In this document: piece by piece, positions 9,421-17,110 of the stretch | Layout: the number at the start of each line of letters is the position of its first letter | Position numbering within the stretch: position 1 is the first letter of the stretch | Made by a program: the position numbers and the translations under genes | Notes under the pieces: model-generated | What the model was told of the DNA's origin: nothing | The model's input: the letters and a program-made list of their open reading frames with translations, nothing else | The model's database searches: none | Assembly (NCBI RefSeq): GCF_017897595.1 | Contig: NZ_JAGKIK010000002.1 | Span: forward strand, 124,001-188,000 | Direction of reading: 5' to 3' | Source of the DNA: Aquimarina sp. U1-2 | Lineage (GTDB): Bacteria; Bacteroidota; Bacteroidia; Flavobacteriales; Flavobacteriaceae | Length of the DNA stretch: 64,000 bases

Positions 9421-9924
9421 TTATGATGGGTCTACTAAGAAAAGCGGTTGATCAAATTCTACAGGAGAAGAATCATCAACCAGTACCTTTACAATTTTTC
9501 CTGAAACTTCACTTTCGATTTCATTAAAAAGTTTCATAGCTTCGATGATACAAAGTACATCCCCTTCTTTAACGGTATCACCAACCTCGACAAACATAGG
9601 TTTATCGGGCGATGGTTTTCTGTATAATGTTCCTATTATAGGTGATTTGATTGTTATATATTTCGACGAATCGTCTTCAGAACTTTGCTCTGCAGGCGTT
9701 GCCGGAGCCGATGGTGATGCAGGTGTTGCAACCGGAGCAGGTGCTACTGGTTGAGGAGTAACTGCTGCACTTCCCATTGGGATTTGTTGTACGAAGGTAG
9801 TTTCTTTACTATCGTCTGATGTGGTTTTGATGGTAATTTTAACGTCATCCATCTCTAACTTTACTTCGCTCGCCCCTGATTTGGCCACGAATTTAATTAA
9901 ATTCTGAATTTCTTTTAAATCCAT
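9421..9924 (-). CDS. accB: Acetyl-CoA carboxylase biotin carboxyl carrier protein
   Basis: A 167-aa carrier protein that shuttles carboxybiotin between biotin carboxylase and carboxyltransferase. The C-terminal biotinyl domain contains the classical EAMKL motif with the biotinylated Lys131. A proline/alanine-rich linker (about residues 54-82) separates it from the N-terminal helical domain. It lies 27 bp downstream of fabH and directly before accC, as in many Bacteroidota. Confidence 0.97.
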   Translation of the reverse strand: MDLKEIQNLIKFVAKSGASEVKLEMDDVKITIKTTSDDSKETTFVQQIPMGSAAVTPQPVAPAPVATPASPSAPATPAEQSSEDDSSKYITIKSPIIGTLYRKPSPDKPMFVEVGDTVKEGDVLCIIEAMKLFNEIESEVSGKIVKVLVDDSSPVEFDQPLFLVDPS

Positions 9925-9951
9925 AATGTTGGGTATTGTGTGTTTAGTTGT

Positions 9952-10947
9952 TTAGGAGTTATAGGCCCATTTAAGATAAATAGAACCCCAGGTAAAACCT
10001 CCACCAAATGAGGCAAATACAATTTTATCTCCTTTTTTGAGTTGTTTTTCGTAATCGTGTAATAATAAAGGTAACGTAGCCGAAGTGGTATTACCATACC
10101 TTTGAATATTCATGAGTACTTTACTATCGTCTAGTCCCATTCTATTGGCAGTAGCGTCAATAATACGTTTGTTGGCTTGGTGTGCTATTAACCAGTCTAC
10201 ATCTTGCCCTGTAAGATGATTACGATCTAAGATTTTTGTACTGGCGTCGGCCATATTGGATACAGCGTATTTGAAAACTGTTTTTCCGTCTTGTTGCACA
10301 AAATGTTGTCTTTTGGCAACGGTTTCTTCAGTAGGGGGAAGTAGTGAACCTCCAGCTTCAATTTTTAAGAACTCTCTTCCGATACCATCTGTTCGAAGAT
10401 ATTCATCTTGAAGACCGAACCCTTCTTCATTAGGTTCAAATAGCACCGCTCCACCACCATCACCAAAGATGATACACGTAGTACGATCTGTATAATCTAT
10501 GATCGATGACATTTTATCGGCTCCAATCACAAGTACTTTTTTATATCGTCCGGTTTCTATATAACTGGCAGCGGTAGACATTCCATATAAAAAGCTAGAA
10601 CAGGCAGCTTGTAAATCATAAGAAAAAGCATTAACAGCTCCAATTTGTGACGCTGCGTATGCCGAAGTTGCAGCAACCGGAAGATCGGGGGTGGCTGTAG
10701 CAAAAATGACCATATCGATCTCTTTGGGATCAAGATTTTTTTTGGCAATTAAGTCTTCAGCGGCTTTGATACCTAAAAACGAACTTCCTTTGGTATTGTC
10801 TTTGAGTATTCTACGTTCTTTTATCCCTGTACGAGAGGTTATCCATTCGTCGTTCGTATCAACCATTGTTGCTAGTATGTCATTGGTTAATACGTAGTCT
10901 GGCACATATGCGCCTACAGCAGTGATAGCGGCTGTGATTTTATTCAT
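9952..10947 (-). CDS. fabH: Beta-ketoacyl-ACP synthase III
   Basis: A 331-aa thiolase-fold enzyme that starts fatty-acid synthesis by condensing acyl-CoA with malonyl-ACP. The catalytic triad is visible: Cys116 in QAACSSF, His256 in AHQAN and Asn286 in RYGNTTSA. The length is normal. It is 170 bp downstream of rpmF, with a hairpin terminator in between, so it may have its own promoter in addition to any read-through. accB and accC follow in the same direction. Confidence 0.96.
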   Translation of the reverse strand: MNKITAAITAVGAYVPDYVLTNDILATMVDTNDEWITSRTGIKERRILKDNTKGSSFLGIKAAEDLIAKKNLDPKEIDMVIFATATPDLPVAATSAYAASQIGAVNAFSYDLQAACSSFLYGMSTAASYIETGRYKKVLVIGADKMSSIIDYTDRTTCIIFGDGGGAVLFEPNEEGFGLQDEYLRTDGIGREFLKIEAGGSLLPPTEETVAKRQHFVQQDGKTVFKYAVSNMADASTKILDRNHLTGQDVDWLIAHQANKRIIDATANRMGLDDSKVLMNIQRYGNTTSATLPLLLHDYEKQLKKGDKIVFASFGGGFTWGSIYLKWAYNS

Positions 10948-11061
10948 ATCTTAGTTTTAATTCACGAACTATAGCACGAATACTACCTAAAAAGTCGTTG
11001 AAATTACTAAATTATACACAAATATGCGGCAAAATAATCGGATTTTGACATATATTCAACT

Positions 11062-11093
11062 AAAAACAAAAAAACTCTCACGTTTTGTGAGAG
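11062..11093 (-). terminator. Rho-independent terminator after rpmF
   Basis: Stem CTCTCAC (11075-11081) and GTGAGAG (11087-11093), loop of 5 nt, followed on the minus strand by eight T. It lies 25 bp past the rpmF stop and separates rpmF from fabH. Confidence 0.85.
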
Positions 11094-11117
11094 CTCTTTG
11101 AAATTTTAACTGTAAGC

Positions 11118-11315
11118 CTATGCCACTTCCTCTTCGGTATTATCGATAACTATTTGGCCACGGTAGTATAATTTACCTTCGTGCCAATGCGCTCTGTGAT
11201 ATAAATGTGCCTCTCCTGTTGTAGGGTCTGTAGCAATTTGTGGTACAGAAGCTTTATAATGTGTTCTTCTTTTATCTCTTCTAGTTTTGGAGATTTTTCT
11301 CTTAGGATGTGCCAT
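11118..11315 (-). CDS. rpmF: 50S ribosomal protein L32
   Basis: A 65-aa ribosomal protein with the usual start [20 protein letters not shown] and the basic N-terminal half typical of L32. The zinc-binding cysteines found in some L32 proteins are absent, as in the C-minus form. It follows the DUF177 gene by 9 bp, the conserved arrangement in bacteria, and is followed by a terminator. Confidence 0.97.
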   Translation of the reverse strand: MAHPKRKISKTRRDKRRTHYKASVPQIATDPTTGEAHLYHRAHWHEGKLYYRGQIVIDNTEEEVA

Positions 11316-11324
11316 TGCTTAGCT

Positions 11325-11864
11325 TTATTTATCGTTTAATAAGTTTTTTAATTTATCCCAACGAGGATCAGTTTCCTTGTTGTCATTATTTTCTGTTTTT
11401 TCTTTTGGACTTAGCTCTTCTAATTTTTTGAGAATATCTGAATGTAATGTTCCATCTTTTACGCCGGGGTGAACTCGTTTTTGAGGCAAAGCCAAAACAA
11501 TAAGCTCGTAAATATATTGTTGCACGTTAACTTCATATTCGCCATGAGGAAGGATAAGAAGTTCTTCATTTTCATCGTTGTATTCTTCTCCAAACTTGAC
11601 TACTAAAAGAAAATCATTTTCGATTGGCAAATCAAAAGACTCATTGGTGAGATCACAATTTATATTTACGGTTCCGGTAACGTTAAACTGTAGTTCCAGC
11701 ATGGTGGTTTTTTTGGTAAATTCCAAATCAACTTTTACCGCAGCTGCATTAAATTCGTCGTACTCAAAATGTTCAAAGAACGTATTGTCGATTTCGTACT
11801 CGAACTGGTGTAATCCCTGCTTCAGTCCAACAAAAGGAATAGTATACTCTTTAAGTTGCATCAT
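11325..11864 (-). CDS. DUF177 (YceD-like) protein
   Basis: A protein of about 179 aa of the YceD/DUF177 family, whose gene nearly always lies just before rpmF and whose product is linked to 23S rRNA accumulation. Family features are the repeated beta segments (GTVNINCDLTNESFDLPI) and the C-terminal LPPKRVHPGVKDG-like region (here LPQKRVHPG). The open frame reaches a TTG at 11894; the ATG at 11864 (MMQLKEYTIPFVGLKQG) is the likely start. The sequence is acidic and cytoplasmic. Confidence 0.9.
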   Translation of the reverse strand: MMQLKEYTIPFVGLKQGLHQFEYEIDNTFFEHFEYDEFNAAAVKVDLEFTKKTTMLELQFNVTGTVNINCDLTNESFDLPIENDFLLVVKFGEEYNDENEELLILPHGEYEVNVQQYIYELIVLALPQKRVHPGVKDGTLHSDILKKLEELSPKEKTENNDNKETDPRWDKLKNLLNDK

Positions 11865-12063
11865 TTCATCATCAGTTTCAAGTGCCCGTACCAATTTGAT
11901 AAAGGCGGGTGCAAAGATACTAAAAAATCATTATGAAAACCTTTTTGTAAGCAAAATTATATTAAACTGGTAGCAAAATAGTGGTGAGGGCGCTTCGCTG
12001 TGAGGTCTCTGCCCCTGGCAGATGTGAGTTGTGAGAAGATTCTCTAACCTGATACCTCATACC

Positions 12064-13122
12064 TCAGGCCTTATTTTGTGGTTTTCGTGGTTGTTTTTTT
12101 AATGGATTTCTAGTGATTTCGGCATATTCCTTTCGGTTTTTATAAATTTTTAATGCTGCAAAAACAGCTTCTTCGAAAGAGCTATGATCTGCTTTATGCT
12201 TACCTGCTATTTCAAAAGCAGTGCCATGATCGGGTGATGTGCGCACTTTATCTAGCCCGGCAGTGTAATTGACACCTTTTCCAAAAGAAAGTGTTTTAAA
12301 TGGAATGAGCCCTTGATCATGATAGGATGCCACTACTGCATCAAAAGCAGTATGCGTATCAGACCCAAAAAAGCTATCGGCAGCATATGGACCGTATACT
12401 AGCTTTCCTGATTCCTGAATTTTTTGAATGGTAGGTTTTAAAATTTCATCATCTTCTTTGCCAATTACACCGTTATCTCCACTATGTGGATTAATGCCTA
12501 AAATGGCAATTTTGGGTTTAGAAATAGCAAAATCCTGCTTCAAGGCATGGTGTATTGTATTAATTTTTTGTATAATTAGTTCGGGTGTAATAGTATTGGC
12601 TATATCTTTAATTGCTACATGATCTGTTAACAATCCGATCTTAAGATCATCACTGATCATAAACATGAGGCTGTTTCCTTCAAGCTCCTGATCCAGATAA
12701 TCTGTATGACCGGGAAATTGAAAATCGTTAGATTGGATACTGTGTTTATGAATAGGAGCTGTAACCAATATGTCAATCTCTTCATTTTTAAGCGCCTGGG
12801 TAGCAGCTTTTAATGATCGTATAGCGTATTTCCCGATTTTTTCATCCTCGACACCAAAATTAATAGCTATGGATTCTTTCCAGACATTTAAAACATTTAT
12901 TTTACCTTCAAGAATTTGAGAAGTTGTCTCTATGCCATGCAGATTGGCACTAATTTTATAGTGTTTTTTAAGAAAGGAGAGAATTTTAACCGATGCAAAT
13001 ATGACCGGAGTACAGAAATCCAACATTCGCGAATCTTCAAAAGTTTTGAGCACAACTTCGCTTCCTATACCATTCAGGTCTCCAATAGAAATCCCTACCT
13101 TTATTTTTTCTTCTTTCTTCAT
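12064..13122 (-). CDS. pdxA: 4-hydroxythreonine-4-phosphate dehydrogenase
   Basis: A 352-aa enzyme of pyridoxal-phosphate synthesis that oxidises 4-phosphohydroxy-threonine with NAD. Motifs seen are GISIGDLNGIGSEV at the N-terminus, the metal-binding PGHTDYL and ASYHDQGLIP, and TSPDHGTAF near the C-terminus. The histidines in the last three motifs bind the divalent metal. A lysine-rich tail (KKQPRKPQNKA) extends past the family core. It is divergent from ribE, with 86 bp between them, and lies upstream of the DUF177-rpmF genes. Confidence 0.96.
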   Translation of the reverse strand: MKKEEKIKVGISIGDLNGIGSEVVLKTFEDSRMLDFCTPVIFASVKILSFLKKHYKISANLHGIETTSQILEGKINVLNVWKESIAINFGVEDEKIGKYAIRSLKAATQALKNEEIDILVTAPIHKHSIQSNDFQFPGHTDYLDQELEGNSLMFMISDDLKIGLLTDHVAIKDIANTITPELIIQKINTIHHALKQDFAISKPKIAILGINPHSGDNGVIGKEDDEILKPTIQKIQESGKLVYGPYAADSFFGSDTHTAFDAVVASYHDQGLIPFKTLSFGKGVNYTAGLDKVRTSPDHGTAFEIAGKHKADHSSFEEAVFAALKIYKNRKEYAEITRNPLKKQPRKPQNKA

Positions 13123-13141
13123 TAATAAACTACTTTATCAG

Positions 13142-13149
13142 TATTTTTG
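13142..13149 (+). promoter_or_regulatory. Putative -7 box for ribE
   Basis: TATTTTTG matches the Bacteroidota TAnnTTTG -7 box and lies 60 bp before the ribE ATG. No FMN riboswitch was recognised in the short leader. Confidence 0.4.
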
Positions 13150-13208
13150 AAGTCTAAAATAGAACTTCAACCTTCAAGAGTACAAATTTAACTAAATAAT
13201 TTGCATTT

Positions 13209-13811
13209 ATGTTCACTGGAATCATCGAAGAATTAGGAACAATCGTAGCCTTAAAAACTGATCAGGAAAATTTACATATTACCGTTACATCGGGATTTAC
13301 TTCAGCATTAAAAATTGATCAAAGCGTTGCTCATAATGGTGTTTGCCTTACTGTTGTTTCTATACATGAAGATACCTATACCGTAACTGCTATTAAAGAA
13401 ACATTGGATAAAACGAACCTGACACATCTTGAAGAAGGCGATGTTGTCAATTTGGAGCGGGGTATGAAATTAGGCGACCGACTAGATGGACATATTGTAC
13501 AAGGTCATGTAGATCAAATTGCAAGGTGTACTGCTGTTTCTGAAGCTAATGGTAGTTGGTATTATACATTCGAATATGATGCCGAGCTAAACAATATTAC
13601 TATAGAAAAAGGTTCTATAACGGTTAATGGAGTGAGTCTAACGGTTGTAAATTCTAAAAAAAATGAATTTAGTGTTGCTATTATCCCATATACGTATACA
13701 CATACTAATTTCAATACCTTTTCTGTAGGTACTGTAGTAAACTTAGAATTCGATGTGATAGGTAAATATGTTAAAAGAATAGCAGCATTAGGATCAACCA
13801 GCCTGTCGTAA
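13209..13811 (+). CDS. ribE: Riboflavin synthase, alpha subunit
   Basis: A 200-aa enzyme that dismutates two 6,7-dimethyl-8-ribityllumazine molecules to riboflavin. It shows the two lumazine-binding repeats: the first begins MFTGIIEELG and includes VAHNGVCLTV, the second begins GDRLDGHIVQGHVD and includes SITVNGVSLTV. The internal duplication is visible in the pair NGVCLTVV/NGVSLTVV. The length is normal. It is transcribed away from pdxA. Confidence 0.96.
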   Translation: MFTGIIEELGTIVALKTDQENLHITVTSGFTSALKIDQSVAHNGVCLTVVSIHEDTYTVTAIKETLDKTNLTHLEEGDVVNLERGMKLGDRLDGHIVQGHVDQIARCTAVSEANGSWYYTFEYDAELNNITIEKGSITVNGVSLTVVNSKKNEFSVAIIPYTYTHTNFNTFSVGTVVNLEFDVIGKYVKRIAALGSTSLS

Positions 13812-13816
13812 AACGG

Positions 13817-13972
13817 TTACACCAATTCTACTTCGTTAAATTTAAAAAGAGAAACTTTGTTTCTTCCTATTTTTAAGAGCACTCCTCCCAAATCACTCAA
13901 AGTAGAGCAGGATTGGAAATCTAATACTTTGCCAAAATATTGGCTTTTGGCATCTATGACTTTATACTGCAT
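13817..13972 (-). CDS. Possible small protein, 51 aa
   Basis: An open frame from ATG 13972 to TAA 13817, beginning MQYKVIDAKSQYFGKVLDF and ending LFKFNEVELV. The sequence has an alternating beta-like pattern and normal composition, and the frame starts and ends neatly 5 bp past ribE on the opposite strand. No family was recognised. It could be chance, but the hydrophobic periodicity favours a real gene. Confidence 0.45.
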   Translation of the reverse strand: MQYKVIDAKSQYFGKVLDFQSCSTLSDLGGVLLKIGRNKVSLFKFNEVELV

Positions 13973-14211
13973 AATACACGATTTAATTTGTATTTCAATT
14001 ATAGGATTCTTGTAGTTCTTTCCCCAAAAAACATACCAAAGAAAACATTAAAATATTTGGATAAATGTAAATGGCAATTTCGAATTTGAAAAATAAACTT
14101 ATTAGGTTTTATTAACAAATATGCCATATTTATGAGTGTAAGATACTGAAAAACAATAGTTTATTTGAGGTATACTAGTAATATAAATACCAAATATTAT
14201 TGAATTCATGG

Positions 14212-14261
14212 TTTGGAATATTTCCAAATTTTGTATCTTTGTATTGGAATATTTCCAAATT
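14212..14261 (+). promoter_or_regulatory. Promoter with two flanking GGAATATTTCC operators
   Basis: The -7 box TATCTTTG is at 14234-14241. A TTTG at 14212-14215 could be the -33 element, 18 bp upstream. Two copies of TTGGAATATTTCCAAATT (14213-14230 and 14244-14261), each nearly palindromic, lie 31 bp apart: one over the -33 region, one over the expected start of transcription. This is the layout expected for repression by a dimeric regulator. Confidence 0.6.
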
Positions 14262-14275
14262 CTCTAAATAATTTT

Positions 14276-14335
14276 ATGAGAAGTTTAAGTCTTTTTTCAC
14301 CTTTTATTGTAGTATCTTTTAAAGTCATGGTATGA
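14276..14335 (+). CDS. Possible 19-aa leader peptide
   Basis: ATG 14276 opens the frame MRSLSLFSPFIVVSFKVMV and stops at 14335, about 35 bp after the -7 box at 14234. The stop codon overlaps the first base pairs of a 20-bp perfect hairpin (14334-14390). Position and size suggest a leader or attenuator peptide, but a chance frame cannot be excluded. Confidence 0.3.
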   Translation: MRSLSLFSPFIVVSFKVMV

Positions 14336-14390
14336 ACTGGTTTAAACTTTTTTCAATTTTCGCTTAAATCAAAAAAGTTTAAACCAGTTC
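14334..14390. promoter_or_regulatory. Perfect 20-bp hairpin between the promoter and the 125-aa gene
   Basis: GAACTGGTTTAAACTTTTTT (14334-14353) and AAAAAAGTTTAAACCAGTTC (14371-14390) are perfect complements with a 17-nt loop. No long T run follows on the plus strand. It may be an attenuator, the end of a small RNA, or an RNA-processing site. Confidence 0.55.
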
Positions 14391-14432
14391 TATATGTTTT
14401 GCTGAATTATTAAGAACCGAATCGTATCTGTA

Positions 14433-14810
14433 ATGACTATAGAAATACCTAATGCAATTGATTTTTATGTTATGAGTGGTATTAAATATGAAATACAAAA
14501 TAGAAAATTACAACTTTACAGGCATACCTTTGATTATAATTCTTGTAAGCAAAAGTATAACGAGTATGCGCTTATGGATATTGAAGAATTTCGCGAATGC
14601 TTAAAAGACCCTGAGAAATTAGGAGAAATTGGTCACTTGTGTTGTTTTATTCTATGGGTAAAAAATAAGGAGCAATACGAATATCGTGATACACTAGGTG
14701 ATTATGGCTTGATTCATCTACTTTTTCATTGTTTAGAACATAAACATCATGCCGAGGTGCACGCAGAGTATATTCATATGTTATTTAAAGATGATATAAG
14801 GTTGGTGTAA
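14433..14810 (+). CDS. Hypothetical protein, 125 aa
   Basis: A soluble protein starting MTIEIPNAIDFYVMSGIKYE. It has no signal peptide or membrane helix. A histidine-rich C-terminal segment, FHCLEHKHHAEVHAEY, and a CC pair in GHLCCFILW could bind a metal. I do not recognise the family. The gene lies downstream of a promoter with two operator-like repeats and a long hairpin, so it is probably regulated. It is the last core-type gene before the tRNA fragment and integrase. Confidence 0.7.
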   Translation: MTIEIPNAIDFYVMSGIKYEIQNRKLQLYRHTFDYNSCKQKYNEYALMDIEEFRECLKDPEKLGEIGHLCCFILWVKNKEQYEYRDTLGDYGLIHLLFHCLEHKHHAEVHAEYIHMLFKDDIRLV

Positions 14811-14902
14811 ATGGCTTTAGTTACCTTTTATCATTCGTAATTTGTTTAGATATTGAAGTTAGCCTTTGGTAAACGAGCGCAAAAAATGGGCAAAGTGTTC
14901 AA

Positions 14903-14939
14903 AACAAGAAGAGTTACGAAATTTTGCAATCGTAACTCT
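14903..14939 (-). terminator. Terminator downstream of the tRNA-Met fragment
   Basis: Stem AGAGTTACG (14910-14918) and CGTAACTCT (14931-14939), loop of 12 nt, followed on the minus strand by TCTTGTTTTG. It sits just past the 3' end of the tRNA fragment and probably served the original tRNA gene. Confidence 0.7.
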
Positions 14940-14952
14940 TTGATTATTAAAA

Positions 14953-14995
14953 GTGGTCCCACTTGGGCTCGAACCAAGGACCCCCTGATTATGAG
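14953..14995 (-). other. 3' fragment of tRNA-Met(CAT): attachment-site junction of an integrated element
   Basis: Read on the minus strand, the sequence starts at the anticodon loop (CTCATAATCAG, anticodon CAT at 14991-14993). It continues through the variable loop and a full T arm (CTTGGTTCGAGCCCAAG) to the acceptor strand TGGGACCA. The D arm and 5' acceptor are missing: the flanking bases at 14996 onward do not fold as tRNA. A tyrosine integrase starts 198 bp away. This is the expected left junction of an island that entered at the anticodon loop; the intact tRNA should lie at the other end of the island. Confidence 0.8.
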
Positions 14996-15192
14996 TAAGT
15001 AGACTTATGGTTTTTCTTGATTTATAATAATTCATAACTATTTGATAATCAAATATATTGTAATAATATTAGGACTATTATGAACTGCAAAATACCATCA
15101 GAAACCGTAAAAAGTGTTCAAAAAATGTTCAAAATCACTTCTTTGAGCTATTTCATTTTTGTATTTTAGACTAGAAGCAAAATACGAAATAT

Positions 15193-16482
15193 ATGGCCAA
15201 GTTGACCTTAATGCCAGATCCCAGATACAATAAAGTAGATAGCAAACCTCTAGTCATTAGACTGTCTCATAAGGGAAAGGCTAATTACCTCAAAACTTCA
15301 TATATACTGAAGATTAAGGATTGGGATGAAAAAGGAAAGCAAATCAAAAGTAGCTACCCTAATTCAGTAAAAGCCAATGCAAGAGTACAGAAAAAAGTTT
15401 CCTTGGCAAGAGATGTTTTGTCTGAACATTTTACTATCCTGAAACAGCTTTCTTCAGATGATATAGCCAACCTGATCAATGCAAGATTTGAAGAACAGGA
15501 TAAAGAGAAACTTCCTCAAATAGATACATTGCCCTCTTCCAAATCAAACAAAACCACTCTTAAAACCTATTGCGAAAAAGTAGTGGCTCGCTATGAAAAA
15601 GCAAATCGCTTCGGTATGGTAAATTCTTTTAAGGAGGCAGTTCGCGTGGTATTAAAGTTTTACGGCAATGACAGGTTACTACTTTCAGATATTGACGAAA
15701 CATTTCTGGAAGATTTAGAAGCAGACTATATAGGAAGCGGCAACAAAATCAATGGCTTAGGAGTCCATCTCCGTGCTATAAGGAGAATTTTCAACCTGGC
15801 AGTGAAAGATAAAGAAACAGAGCTTACAGCTAATGACTATCCATTTGGGAGAGGAGGATATTCAATAAAAAGAGAAAAAGCGAATAAACGAGCTGTGAAA
15901 CTGGATGTCATTAATGACATCAGAAAGCTAAACTACCAAATAGGATCACCTTTATGGCATCATCGTAACTATTTCTTGTTTATGTTCAACATGCGAGGAA
16001 TGAATTTCATTGACCTTGCCTTTTTAACTACTGATGCTATTAAAGACGGAAGGATCCGATACAAAAGGAGGAAAACTAAAAGAGGAAATAGTGTTAAAGA
16101 GTTCAATATCAAGATTACTGAGGAATCACAACAAATCATTAATCACTATTCTAAAAGAAAAGTCAAGACCAATCTGATGTTCCCAATATTGGATGATGTG
16201 ATTAATCAGGAAGATGAAAGACGTATTTATGCTGTTTACCAAAGCAGGATGCGAAACCACAACAGGCGATTGAATGCTATAGGAAAAGAGATTGGCTTGG
16301 ACACCAAACTTACTACCTACGTTGCCCGACATACTTTTGCCACGGCAGGTTTGCACAAAGGCGTATCCAAAGCACAAATTGGGGATATGCTTGGCCACAC
16401 AAACTACTATACCACGGAAGCCTACTTCGCAGACTTTGATAAAGAAGTATTAGATGATGCTGCGGATCAAATTTTAAGCTGA
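15193..16482 (+). CDS. Tyrosine recombinase (site-specific integrase)
   Basis: A 429-aa Bacteroidota-type integrase. It has an N-terminal arm-binding region, a SAM-like core-binding domain (about residues 110-220) and a C-terminal catalytic domain. Catalytic residues seen are Arg268 in NMRGMNF, Arg379 in YVARHTFAT, His402 in LGHTNYYT and the nucleophile Tyr411 in EAYFADF. The first His of the usual HxxR is replaced, as is common in this group. Standing next to a tRNA fragment, it is the likely enzyme that inserted the island. The nearest downstream genes are convergent. Confidence 0.93.
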   Translation: MAKLTLMPDPRYNKVDSKPLVIRLSHKGKANYLKTSYILKIKDWDEKGKQIKSSYPNSVKANARVQKKVSLARDVLSEHFTILKQLSSDDIANLINARFEEQDKEKLPQIDTLPSSKSNKTTLKTYCEKVVARYEKANRFGMVNSFKEAVRVVLKFYGNDRLLLSDIDETFLEDLEADYIGSGNKINGLGVHLRAIRRIFNLAVKDKETELTANDYPFGRGGYSIKREKANKRAVKLDVINDIRKLNYQIGSPLWHHRNYFLFMFNMRGMNFIDLAFLTTDAIKDGRIRYKRRKTKRGNSVKEFNIKITEESQQIINHYSKRKVKTNLMFPILDDVINQEDERRIYAVYQSRMRNHNRRLNAIGKEIGLDTKLTTYVARHTFATAGLHKGVSKAQIGDMLGHTNYYTTEAYFADFDKEVLDDAADQILS

Positions 16483-16704
16483 ATCTTTTTCCGTATCTGC
16501 TCTGTTCAACCACTTTTGAAAAAGATTTCGCAGTAAAGGCATCACTAAATAAGTCATCAAGGGTACCAGCACTATTGTAAGTACTAATGTCCTGATTGGC
16601 ATAATTAAATGGTTGAGCCAGTCCTCGAGAACAAACAATAAAAGGGTTATCAATGGGTAGATACCTACCCAAGTTAAAACAGTTATTTTTAATGTATTTT
16701 TCAT
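16474..16704 (-). CDS. Small two-helix membrane protein
   Basis: A 76-aa protein starting MKNTLKITVLTWVGIYPLI with two hydrophobic helices and a charged C-terminus (NLFQKWLNRADTEKDSA). A TTG start at 16716 is possible but would overlap the upstream gene. Similar short membrane proteins often accompany antibiotic-monooxygenase-like genes in Bacteroidota, and such a gene is at 19278. It overlaps the integrase stop by 9 bp on the opposite strand. It is probably transcribed with the gene before it, from the promoter at 16984-17045. Confidence 0.75.
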   Translation of the reverse strand: MKNTLKITVLTWVGIYPLITLLLFVLEDWLNHLIMPIRTLVLTIVLVPLMTYLVMPLLRNLFQKWLNRADTEKDSA

Positions 16705-16705
16705 T

Positions 16706-16960
16706 TTAATAAACAATTAAAGCAAATGCGGTCAACATAAGAACTACTGAAATAAACATATAGCCTACGGTTGCCAGAAGCATTTTGTTAAAATCATTTT
16801 GAAAGAATGAAGAAAGTCCTGTTTTGACTGCACTCATCTTTTTGAGCATTTTCTCCCAAAGCTCAAATATTTGGTCTTTAACGTTATTTTCCATTCCTAG
16901 AGAAGCAAATATCAAATAGAGCTTTGAGGTGTTTTCGCAAGGTTCAATATTTCTATTCAT
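16706..16960 (-). CDS. Hypothetical protein with C-terminal membrane helix
   Basis: An 84-aa protein starting MNRNIEPCENTSKLYLIFAS with one C-terminal hydrophobic helix (LLATVGYMFISVVLMLTAFALIVY). The frame is open to an ATG at 17047, but that ATG lies inside the regulatory half-sites, so the ATG at 16960 fits the promoter better. The function is unknown. It is followed without a gap by the small membrane protein, and both belong to the shared-operator regulon. Confidence 0.65.
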   Translation of the reverse strand: MNRNIEPCENTSKLYLIFASLGMENNVKDQIFELWEKMLKKMSAVKTGLSSFFQNDFNKMLLATVGYMFISVVLMLTAFALIVY

Positions 16961-16983
16961 AATTGTGTATTTTTTGTATACCA

Positions 16984-17045
16984 TAAAGGTATGTTGACCT
17001 ATAACCTTATGTTTGGTACTATTTAAAGTGTGTCTGGTACTTTTC
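16984..17045 (-). promoter_or_regulatory. Regulon promoter A: tandem half-sites plus -7 box
   Basis: On the minus strand AAAAGTACCA is followed, 21 bp on, by ATAGTACCA (complement of GGTAC at 17036-17040 and 17015-17019). The -7 box TACCTTTA starts at 16991, exactly 23 bp past the last base of the second half-site. Confidence 0.75.
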
Positions 17046-17110
17046 ATTAAAAAAACCGCTATTAAGCGGCTTTTCTATTCCTGAAGATGCTCTTATGTTT
17101 TTTACACCAG

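Noticed and set aside
12001..12063. Palindrome-like text near ATACCTCATACCTCA after pdxA
   Set aside because: It is a short direct repeat without a clear stem; too little for a feature.
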